From contig CAIVZM010000075.1 of NCBI GenBank assembly GCA_903910385.1, positions 60,288 to 124,287 of the forward strand: a DNA stretch of 64,000 bases. Direction: 5' to 3'. Position 1 is the first letter of the stretch; each line of letters opens with the position of its first letter. Both the position numbers and the translations under genes were made by a program. A model generated the notes under the pieces. That model did no database searches. It saw only the letters and a program-made list of their open reading frames with translations, and was not told the origin of the DNA. Positions 17,759 to 25,651 of the stretch are shown here, piece by piece. Source of the stretch: an uncultured Armatimonadota bacterium (GTDB lineage: Bacteria > Armatimonadota > Armatimonadia > Armatimonadales > Armatimonadaceae).

Positions 17759-18322
17759 GTGATCCTGACGCTTCCGCTGGCGGACGCTTCGGGAGGGGAC
17801 GCAGAGACGCTGGAGCGTTGGCGTCGATTTCTCAAGCATCGCGACGATTTATCTTCCCGGATGGATTTACAGACCTGCAACGGTTGCGATTATTGCGGCT
17901 CTCGTTGCACGGATGGCTTTCTGGTAACGCGGGAAGAATATGAGGCCGCCCGCACTTTTTTCGCTACTTTACCAATTGAGGAAGCGAAACGTCTGTCCGG
18001 CGAGGCGCGAACGTTGCCCTGGCCCGGCGCGGAAGAGACGGGTGCCCCCGTCACCTATTGCCGATACCGGGATATGGAGAGAGGACGTTGCGTCATCTAT
18101 CCGGTGCGTCCGACAATCTGCCGTCTTTTCGGTCAGACATCCTGGCTTCCGTGTCCCATTGGCGCTATAGACTATTTCCCGGAGGACGCCGCGACTTTCT
18201 GGAACGATTATCGAAGGTTCGAGCGTCATACGTGGTCTGAATGGGATATATTGATGAGAAATAAGTCTTTCGAAAACGACAATGTCAGTAAAGAAGGAAT
18301 CGTATCGCCGCAAGACGAATAA
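17759..18322 (+). CDS. YkgJ-family Cys-cluster protein
   Basis: 187 aa, GTG start 12 nt after the upstream gene. It has the YkgJ-type (zinc or iron chelating) Cys pattern in two clusters: TCNGCDYCGSRC near residues 40-51 and CRYRDMERGRC...RPTICR...WLPCP between about 100 and 135. The family is proposed to bind Zn or an Fe-S cluster; function is not established. The C-terminus (about 165-187) is charged and unstructured. The upstream 102-aa protein is its only neighbour in the putative operon. Confidence 0.8.
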   Translation: MILTLPLADASGGDAETLERWRRFLKHRDDLSSRMDLQTCNGCDYCGSRCTDGFLVTREEYEAARTFFATLPIEEAKRLSGEARTLPWPGAEETGAPVTYCRYRDMERGRCVIYPVRPTICRLFGQTSWLPCPIGAIDYFPEDAATFWNDYRRFERHTWSEWDILMRNKSFENDNVSKEGIVSPQDE

Positions 18323-18361
18323 GGCGCAGTAGGGGAAACGCGATGACTGTATTGGGGGGTA

Positions 18362-18391
18362 TTGCCTCCGAATCCGGCATCGTGCTATAAT
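18362..18391 (+). promoter_or_regulatory. Strong sigma-70-type promoter of the envelope locus
   Basis: TTGCCT (18362-18367), 18-bp spacer, TATAAT (18386-18391) preceded by TG at -2 positions (TGCTATAAT). It is the best promoter in the window and lies 351 nt before the giant gene. Transcription should start near 18398. Confidence 0.75.
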
Positions 18392-18397
18392 CCCACT

Positions 18398-18741
18398 CGG
18401 TTCCGCGTTAAGGCGGGGCGAACGGGTGAGACAGGGCTGCGCAATGAAAAGTAAATGGATGGTGCAAACCTCCGCAAGAACCTCGAAACCTTTACGGCTT
18501 GCGGCGCTTCTAAAGAGCTAACGGCAGTTGGCGCGATTTAGTTATGCGATGATGCGGCTTTCGCCATACGCCGTTTCGCATCTCAGAAGTCGTCATTGGG
18601 CGAGGACTGAATTAACTAATAGTATTCCTTTGCAGATTTGCATAACGTCTCCCCGCGAGCGATGGACAAAGAGTAGCCCGCGCTCCGGCCCGCCCGGAAG
18701 CCTCGCGCCACGAAAAGCGCGACGGAAAAAAGGCAGCGTAC
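18398..18741 (+). ncRNA. Long structured 5' leader of the giant gene
   Basis: About 345 nt of untranslated leader. Stems visible: CCGC-GTTAAG-GCGG just after the start, and CCGCAAG ... CTTGCGG (7 bp, closing a 19-nt region rich in CC/GG) around 18474-18506. Purine-rich unpaired runs such as GCAATGAAAAGTAAATGGA lie between. This looks like a cis-regulatory RNA, but it does not match the consensus of c-di-GMP-I, c-di-AMP, cobalamin, TPP, glycine or fluoride riboswitches as I know them. No upstream ORF with an RBS is present. Confidence 0.45.
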
Positions 18742-21700
18742 ATGGAGGATGACCCCATTCGGATGTTCGTGATGACACGCTACAGGGCTGCGTTGCTTGC
18801 CCTCATAACGACTTTCTTCGCCGCTGGCGCTGCACAGGCTCAAAAAGCCCCTGCCAACGCTCGCGCCTCCGAAAGTCCCGCAAATTTCCGGGCCTCAATG
18901 GTTCCGTTGCGAAATTATCCGATGCTCGGCAACGCCACGAATATCCCGAAGGATATTCCAGTGCGTTCGCTTAACGGCGTCAAGGGATTTGAGAAACAAT
19001 CGTCGCGCGTCCGTATCGGCGGCGACAATGGCGCGTCGGTCACCGAAAAAGTGGTGAACGTAACGCGGACGGACGTTCTCGATGAGCGGACTCCAGTCTG
19101 GTCGTCCGATGAACGGTACTTCTTTTTCTCGGGAAATACCCTTGCCAAGCCGACCCGATACAACCTGTATCGCATCGCAACAGATGAACCCACCGACGCT
19201 TCTTCGTCGACTGCAGTTCCGCTGACCGATAATACAGCGACGCAGTATGACTACTATTTCCCGTCGATCAACGTCAATGTCTCCCGATTGGCTTTTGTCC
19301 GTTCGTCAGACGGTTTGGAAGTGGATAATCCGACGAAACGTTGGGATCTCTATGTTTCCGATTTGCCCGCCAGTGGTCAATACATAAATACAGCGGAACT
19401 CGGCGCAACAAACCTGCGCTCGTTGACATTGCGACCCGATGGCACGCCACGCCGTTTCCCGGATGATAGCCCCGCTTCTACAGACCCCCGCATTACGAAC
19501 GTCGGTCGTCCCGCCTGGATCGGTAGCAGCGATGTCGTTTTTGCGGCGCAACTGGAAGGCGAATCGAACTACCACCTCTTTACGGTCAATATTGAAACGA
19601 AGATCGTTTTTCAATTGACCGCAGGTCAGGGAGATGAGCGTAACCCGCAGGTTTCGCCGGATGGGCGTTTCATCGCTTTCGATTCCAACGCCGCGCCGAG
19701 TGTGACCGATGCAGGCGCTGCCCTTGCTGATACTGTTTATAAAAATGTTGGGACACGCGTCCGAAGCGCGACCGATCGTGACGCTACGCCCGCATCAGCC
19801 AAAGCTATTGGGGCGACGCGCAACATCTTTACCTGCTCCACGCTGGGACAGAACGTTCGGCAGTTCACCTTACAGTACAGTGATGCTCCGGTAACGACAG
19901 TCAATAACGTCCAGCCGACCTGGTCGTATGCGTCCAACTCGAACTTTTTCAACCCGGAGGGCGATACCTTCCGTCTGGCATGGTCTTCTGACCGAGTCCC
20001 GGTATTCGATGCCTCCGATACCGAACAGACGGGGGCTGTCATCGGCTGGAAGCAAGGTCCGGCGGATAAAAGCGGCATTTACTATGCCGTTATAACCCGT
20101 AATCGTGGGAATTCTCTGCTTTTTGAAGCGAACCCCATTGATCTGAACAATGTGGACGCCGACGGCGCCCGTCAACTCGATACGGCAAATGATACGCTGG
20201 TAAAGGGTGTGCGTAATGACCCGACCCTGCCCCGCTATCGAGATCAGTATCCTGCTATCGGACCTTTTGTCACCGCCTTCCGGATCGGCTTTCAGTCGAA
20301 TCGTAACGGTAATTACAATACCAACGGATTCGGCTCCGGCTTCTCGGCGCCTACCGGACCGACACAAAACAACCTGTTTATCGCTTCCACCATCGATATC
20401 ACCGCTCCGACGCTGATTCGTTTCACCACGAATACGCCCGTTGACGAAGTGGTTCATATCAATCTGGTCACCAATCCGACGAACCCCTTTGACGCCGGAA
20501 CTTCTGTACGCAATCGTTCTGACGGCATTACGCCCGGTTCGACACTGCATTTTGCGGTGCGCGTCGAAGATCGTGGCGCAGGTCTGCGTCCGGAAAACAG
20601 CCCGGATGGCGGCGCTGTCTATCTCCAGATCAAAAACCCGAACTCGCGGTATCAAACGCTGCAACAGACGGGCGGACTGGTGGGCGACGTGACACGCGGC
20701 GAATACAAAGAATTCACCCGTTTCACTGCGTTCCTGGGGATCGTCAGTAACAACGCTGTATCTTATGGGAACCGAACCACTGGCTATAATGTCGGGCAAG
20801 AATACGAGTGCCAGGCAATCAGCGCCGCAGGAGCGCCGAACACATTCCCCACGGATGCCGCTAAGGGCACGCAGTACTACAGCCACTCGGACAACTCGCT
20901 GGGCATCGGGCCGCTGTATCAGGCGGGCGACGATGATATCGCCGCCTTCAGCGGAAATTCGCACCCGCCGCTTGATGGTAAAAATGGAACGCAAAATGTC
21001 TGGTTGCAGCTAAAGCCGCTTCTGGAACGGAACGCAGATGGAAGTCCTAAGAAGGATGCGAACGGGAATACCATTCCTTTACGTCCTTCGGATGGACGAG
21101 GCGGGGTTCTCTATGGCTCCACCTGGACAATTCCCACGCAAGCGTCTGACTGGTACCTTGATGTCATCGTTTACGATAACGCGGTGAACCCGTTCGATCC
21201 GACGCAACGCTCCAACTTCATCATTTATGATAATGTCTGGGGTTTCTCCAGCGCGCCTCCGATTTCCGGCCAGGCGACGGACATCCTGTTCGTCTCCGAC
21301 TATACTCTGGGGCAGAAGTTCTTCACGTCCCGCTTCGGTTCCAAACCGCTGACCTCTGCGCCGAACAACAACCGTAATCGGATACCCTTCTTCTTTGGAG
21401 CGGAATCCTATTTCACCGATGTTGACCTGCAACGATATCCCAGCGAACAGGGGCCGGCAGTAGTAGCATATCCTGACTCGCCAACCGCGACGACCTTCCC
21501 GGTGTACAGCACTATTTCGCCCTTCCGAGTAACGGTGCCGCAACCTGGCGGCGGCGCATACGGTCGGGAAACGGTTGCTGGAATGCCGAACGTTCTAGGG
21601 GTTGAAGGTTATGGCGACGAATACACCTCGTCCGGGGCCGTCACTATCGAACCGAGTCTGACCGGACGAGGTGACTACCGCCTCTTCCCGACCAGTCGGT

Positions 21701-24700
21701 ATAGCTTCTGGCGTACCCTGAGCCGTGGCCCGGTTCCGACTTCGCTACTACAGGATTATCTGCCTACCATCACCACTGCTCCGGCGGATGTGGCGAAGGG
21801 TGAGAAAAATCCGCGAACTATCATCAGCGCGACGCGAATGGTAGTCTGGGCGTCGCCGTTCTCCGGTAACCTCTTCGTAGGGCCGGGGCATATCACGGAT
21901 GTCAACACCCAGAACAGTCTGACGAACTTTGTAGCGTCGGGCGGACGACTCTTCATCTCTGGTCAAGACCTCGGCTTTGCACTTGCAGGAAGCGGTCAGG
22001 CAAATACGTTCTTCACGAACACACTGAAGGCGAAATTCGCCAGTGATACCGATGGTGGCTTCAACCAGATAAATGCTGGCGCCGGAGCGGATCGCATTTC
22101 ACGGGACGTCTTCGCAAGAAACAGCGCCTACGGTTACTTCGTACCGAACACGGGGTGGGTATATTCCGGATTCAATAGCGGTACTCCGACGCCGACTCGT
22201 TATGTGAACGGCGGGCCGGATGCGGGCGTTATCCTTGACGCCTCCTACAGCGGATTTGCCAGCTATCCCAATAATAACGATGTCATTACAGCGGCTCCCG
22301 ATACAGGGACTGTTACGAACTCGCTGGCGACTCTGACGAGAAGCAGTAACGCAGCCGCGTTAATCGTCAGTGCGTCGGTGCCGGGTATCAACCCGCTTGA
22401 ATATGATCCTGCCTATAATCCGAACAAAGCGTTCCAACCGGTAGGAAAAGTGGCTTTCTCGCCACAGGGTTTCGAGAGTATCAGTCAATCTTGGTACACC
22501 TACGCCGTTGGGAGTACGACCTTCCGCGCTACGGTCGGGCGCCGAACCATCCTCATGAACAACATTGTGGACTGGTTCCGTACCGGAGCATTGACCGGTC
22601 GTGTCATCGATAACGATGGTAAACCGGTCAGCGGTGCGCTCATTCGCGCAATCCGTGACGTCGCCGACGATACACAAGTCGCTTCCGGCACCGCGATCAG
22701 TGATGATACTGGGAACTTCCAGATCATCGGTCTACAACCGGGATTCTATGTCCTCTACGGATACCAGGCGGGCTTCTATACCCAGCACAATACTGGTAAT
22801 AGCGTCCGTGGCGGATGGCGGTCGGCGACAAACCTCGTCCTGAAAAAAGCAGGGCCGGGCTCGTTGTCCGGAATCAAAGGCGCCAACAATACATCAGGTG
22901 GCGTCCTGCGAGAAGATGGTACGCCGGTGTCGGATGGCGTCGAGGTCATGATTGTCCGACAGGACAGCAATGGCAAACTCTCGAACGATGTTCGCACCTC
23001 TTCAACTGGAACCGATGGCTCGGGTCTGCCGCAAGGAGCTTACAACTTCGAAAGCATCTTGATCGGGACTTACATGATTGTGGCGAACTCTACCTACACC
23101 GTTATCAACGGTGAGTGGGTTCCCAAACCGCGTAACCCGGATGGCTCCCGAACAGGCGTTAATGAAAAGTACCTGACAGATGTGGTGGTCGGTTTCTCCG
23201 GCCCGCCCGCTGCCGATACGAAGAACTACTGGGCAGTTGGCCCTGGTACGGTAGTGGTGGACGCTCCGGGACTACCGAAGCCCAAGGGTGTCGTCATCTC
23301 TGAAGGTCAGACCGCGCAGATCAATTTCCTCCTGCCGTCATCGCCGAAGCGCATCAAGGGGCATATCATTGACCAGGATGCAAAGACGCCGATTGCCGGA
23401 GCGATTATTACAGCGACGCAGGCTGACGGGACGCTGGTAGCCAGCGGAACGTCGGATGCTGATGGTAACTATACGTTGACCCGGCCGAATGCGGCAGCGG
23501 GAGAAGATGCCGGTCAGATCCGTGGTGGCGTTTACACCATCACGGCGACAGCGAACGGCTTTGATTCCAGAGTTCCACCCGATACTACTTCCGAGGTTAA
23601 TGGCGTCAAGGTGGATACCACTGCGACCGCCGATGTGACAGTTACCGTGCCGGAACTGCGACTTAAGAAGTTACCACCTGGATCGCTCTCCGGTCTCGTG
23701 ACTCGTGTTGTGGGATCGAATAACCCCACAACAACCGGTGTAGCGGGTGCGGTTGTGACACTATACGCCGTGGTAACAGTAGATGGTAATCAGGTACAGG
23801 CGGCTACACCATCGTATACGGTGACAGTAGTTGAGCCTCCGACGACAACAAGTGGTTATACGTACAACTTCAAGATCGACTCGGTGTTGCCTGGAACATA
23901 CAACGCCTACGTTGCGAAGCCAGGATTGACAGGTAACCCGTCTCCGTTCAGTAACATCACCGTTACCAGCGGAACGGAAACGCGAAACGTTAACCTGCGA
24001 CTCGAGCCGCCCAAAACGTATCTTGCGGGAATTCAGTTGATTTCCGTCCCACAGGACTTCTCGGGACAGAAAGCTTCCTCCGTCTTCGGAATTACCGCCA
24101 ATGGCGATAACAATGGTGATGGGGTGACGGATGCATCAGATGCGAGCATCTACAACGCCTTCAATGTGGCGGAGTGGAATGGCGCAGACTATAACATCTC
24201 GAAGGATATACCGCTTCGACTCGGCAAGGGATACTTTGTGAAGTTCCCAATTCAGGTGGCGGTCAATGCACTGGGAACTGCCCTGACAACGAACTCGTTC
24301 ACGATTGACCTTCTGGGTGGATGGAACCTGATCGGACATCCGTTCTCCAGCCAAGTTAACGCGAGCGATCCGGCGGCGGCGATCAATCTTTCGAGCGATC
24401 TCGTCTCCCTTTCCTACACGGCTCCGAATGGGACGCAACGTACCAACGTTAACTACGCTCAGGCGGTGTTGGATGGCGCGGTTCAAAATACCGCTTTCTA
24501 TTACAAAGGGTCTAATTCGGCCAGTGGATATTTAGAGTCGACAACACTCTCTCCATGGATGGGTTACTGGCTCCGGGCGTTTGTTCCGGTGCAGTTGACG
24601 CTGCGATACCCAGGGCCAGGATCGCGGGCGGCGAAACCTTCTCGCGCTACGAACGGGAAGTATGTGACCGTAACTCGCGCTATGCTGGATCAGATCGCCC

Positions 24701-25470
24701 CGCGCACTATTGAAAGCAAGAGTCAGACCGATTGGCGGTTGCAAATCGCAGCGCGACAGGGTGACTCAACCGACACCGATAACTCTATCGGAGTCGCTCC
24801 GGACGCTCATGACAGCTTCGATAACCGCTATGACACGGAAAAGCCTCCGGTCGTGCCGGATGCCTCGGGCCTGTACCTGACTATCAATGGTGTGAATGCA
24901 GCCGGTCGGTCAGTCGGTATGTCTGATGACATCCGATCTCCGGGAGGAACGAAATCCTGGGCGTTCACCGTTCAGGCGAACCGCTCCGGAGAGGTGACCG
25001 TCTATTGGCCCAACATCGGGCGATTGCCCCGTGGCGTTGAGCCGACACTGGTAGATGAAGCGACAGGCAAGCGCGTAGCAATGCGCGGCGGATCCTCGTC
25101 CTTCCGATTCACGCCCAACGGACGGGCGGAACGACGGTTCCGCATCGAAGTAGCTCCTGCGGCATCCCTGCCGCTGGACATTCTGAATCTGCGGTCTCTG
25201 CCGGGTTCCTCACGCTCAGCGGGTTACCGGTTCACCTTCACGACCACTCGCGCCGTGGATGTGAGTGCCGAAATCCGAACGCTCACCGGTAAAGCGGTGC
25301 GCCGAGTCAATACAAGAGCGGCGGCTGGTGCAGAGACGTCAGTAGTATGGGATGGACGTGATGAAAACGGCGGCACATTACCGCCCGGAGCGTACATGGT
25401 ACGTATCACAGTTCTGGATGAAAACGGAGCGAGCGCTTCGCGTAGCGTTCCGGTACAAACCCTGCAATAA
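18742..25470 (+). CDS. Giant exported multidomain protein, 2242 aa
   Basis: Largest gene here. Signal peptide: TRYRAALLALITTFFAAGAAQAQ; the start could be ATG 18742 (AAGG 8 nt upstream), 18763 or 18772. Order of parts: PD40/TolB-like propeller blades (about 110-330, SPDGRFIAFDSN); long beta-rich region; Gly-rich Rossmann-like block near 1070 (SGGRLFISGQDLGFAL) like ThuA/amidotransferase-fold inserts; three carboxypeptidase-regulatory-like folds (about 1285 GRVIDNDGKPVSGALI, 1539 GHIIDQDAKTPIAGAI, 1645); two GYW/GWNLIG lobes (about 1755-1960); a DWRLQ beta-domain (from about 1996); and a terminal FlgD-like Ig domain ending in GGTLPPGAYMVRI. The last three parts recur in two neighbours. Probably a surface or secreted structural/glycan-binding protein. 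First gene of the locus. Confidence 0.88.
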   Translation: MEDDPIRMFVMTRYRAALLALITTFFAAGAAQAQKAPANARASESPANFRASMVPLRNYPMLGNATNIPKDIPVRSLNGVKGFEKQSSRVRIGGDNGASVTEKVVNVTRTDVLDERTPVWSSDERYFFFSGNTLAKPTRYNLYRIATDEPTDASSSTAVPLTDNTATQYDYYFPSINVNVSRLAFVRSSDGLEVDNPTKRWDLYVSDLPASGQYINTAELGATNLRSLTLRPDGTPRRFPDDSPASTDPRITNVGRPAWIGSSDVVFAAQLEGESNYHLFTVNIETKIVFQLTAGQGDERNPQVSPDGRFIAFDSNAAPSVTDAGAALADTVYKNVGTRVRSATDRDATPASAKAIGATRNIFTCSTLGQNVRQFTLQYSDAPVTTVNNVQPTWSYASNSNFFNPEGDTFRLAWSSDRVPVFDASDTEQTGAVIGWKQGPADKSGIYYAVITRNRGNSLLFEANPIDLNNVDADGARQLDTANDTLVKGVRNDPTLPRYRDQYPAIGPFVTAFRIGFQSNRNGNYNTNGFGSGFSAPTGPTQNNLFIASTIDITAPTLIRFTTNTPVDEVVHINLVTNPTNPFDAGTSVRNRSDGITPGSTLHFAVRVEDRGAGLRPENSPDGGAVYLQIKNPNSRYQTLQQTGGLVGDVTRGEYKEFTRFTAFLGIVSNNAVSYGNRTTGYNVGQEYECQAISAAGAPNTFPTDAAKGTQYYSHSDNSLGIGPLYQAGDDDIAAFSGNSHPPLDGKNGTQNVWLQLKPLLERNADGSPKKDANGNTIPLRPSDGRGGVLYGSTWTIPTQASDWYLDVIVYDNAVNPFDPTQRSNFIIYDNVWGFSSAPPISGQATDILFVSDYTLGQKFFTSRFGSKPLTSAPNNNRNRIPFFFGAESYFTDVDLQRYPSEQGPAVVAYPDSPTATTFPVYSTISPFRVTVPQPGGGAYGRETVAGMPNVLGVEGYGDEYTSSGAVTIEPSLTGRGDYRLFPTSRYSFWRTLSRGPVPTSLLQDYLPTITTAPADVAKGEKNPRTIISATRMVVWASPFSGNLFVGPGHITDVNTQNSLTNFVASGGRLFISGQDLGFALAGSGQANTFFTNTLKAKFASDTDGGFNQINAGAGADRISRDVFARNSAYGYFVPNTGWVYSGFNSGTPTPTRYVNGGPDAGVILDASYSGFASYPNNNDVITAAPDTGTVTNSLATLTRSSNAAALIVSASVPGINPLEYDPAYNPNKAFQPVGKVAFSPQGFESISQSWYTYAVGSTTFRATVGRRTILMNNIVDWFRTGALTGRVIDNDGKPVSGALIRAIRDVADDTQVASGTAISDDTGNFQIIGLQPGFYVLYGYQAGFYTQHNTGNSVRGGWRSATNLVLKKAGPGSLSGIKGANNTSGGVLREDGTPVSDGVEVMIVRQDSNGKLSNDVRTSSTGTDGSGLPQGAYNFESILIGTYMIVANSTYTVINGEWVPKPRNPDGSRTGVNEKYLTDVVVGFSGPPAADTKNYWAVGPGTVVVDAPGLPKPKGVVISEGQTAQINFLLPSSPKRIKGHIIDQDAKTPIAGAIITATQADGTLVASGTSDADGNYTLTRPNAAAGEDAGQIRGGVYTITATANGFDSRVPPDTTSEVNGVKVDTTATADVTVTVPELRLKKLPPGSLSGLVTRVVGSNNPTTTGVAGAVVTLYAVVTVDGNQVQAATPSYTVTVVEPPTTTSGYTYNFKIDSVLPGTYNAYVAKPGLTGNPSPFSNITVTSGTETRNVNLRLEPPKTYLAGIQLISVPQDFSGQKASSVFGITANGDNNGDGVTDASDASIYNAFNVAEWNGADYNISKDIPLRLGKGYFVKFPIQVAVNALGTALTTNSFTIDLLGGWNLIGHPFSSQVNASDPAAAINLSSDLVSLSYTAPNGTQRTNVNYAQAVLDGAVQNTAFYYKGSNSASGYLESTTLSPWMGYWLRAFVPVQLTLRYPGPGSRAAKPSRATNGKYVTVTRAMLDQIAPRTIESKSQTDWRLQIAARQGDSTDTDNSIGVAPDAHDSFDNRYDTEKPPVVPDASGLYLTINGVNAAGRSVGMSDDIRSPGGTKSWAFTVQANRSGEVTVYWPNIGRLPRGVEPTLVDEATGKRVAMRGGSSSFRFTPNGRAERRFRIEVAPAASLPLDILNLRSLPGSSRSAGYRFTFTTTRAVDVSAEIRTLTGKAVRRVNTRAAAGAETSVVWDGRDENGGTLPPGAYMVRITVLDENGASASRSVPVQTLQ

Positions 25471-25511
25471 GCGGGAACGCGAAAACGACAACAGATCGTT
25501 CGTCTGAAAAG

Positions 25512-25548
25512 AAATTCCCCTTCCCGCCGCGAGGTGGGAAGGGGATTT
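25512..25548 (+). terminator. Hairpin after the giant gene
   Basis: CCCCTTCCC (25517-25525) pairs with GGGAAGGGG (25536-25544), extended by AAAT/ATTT with one bulged T; only ATTTA follows, so termination is probably partial. Confidence 0.55.
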
Positions 25549-25592
25549 ACAGGCGGGCGGCGAAACTACCGAACAATAAGATGAGACTGGCT

Positions 25593-25621
25593 GCGGTAAG
25601 GCGACTGCTAACGCCTTCCGC
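25593..25621 (+). promoter_or_regulatory. Intercistronic hairpin upstream of the CsgG-like gene
   Basis: GCGGTAAGGCG pairs with CGCCTTCCGC (one bulge, 8-nt loop). It ends 14 nt before the GGAGG of the next gene and has no T-run, suggesting mRNA processing or translation control rather than termination. Confidence 0.4.
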
Positions 25622-25651
25622 CGCGCTGTTTGTAGACGGAGGATTAACGCT

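Noticed and set aside
18398..18741. c-di-GMP-I, glycine, cobalamin, TPP or c-di-AMP riboswitch
   Set aside because: None of the diagnostic core sequences could be aligned over the leader; only generic stems are visible.
19870..20994. Long open frame antisense to the giant gene
   Set aside because: Composition follows codon-position bias of the sense gene, no RBS and no family features; similar frames lie opposite gcvPB, pgk and others.
24106..24156. Dockerin-like calcium loop (GDNNGDGVTDASDASIY) in the giant protein
   Set aside because: Only one of the two loops of a dockerin is present, it lies inside a lobe of the shared module, and the paralogous neighbours have no such loop at the same place. 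No cohesin is seen.
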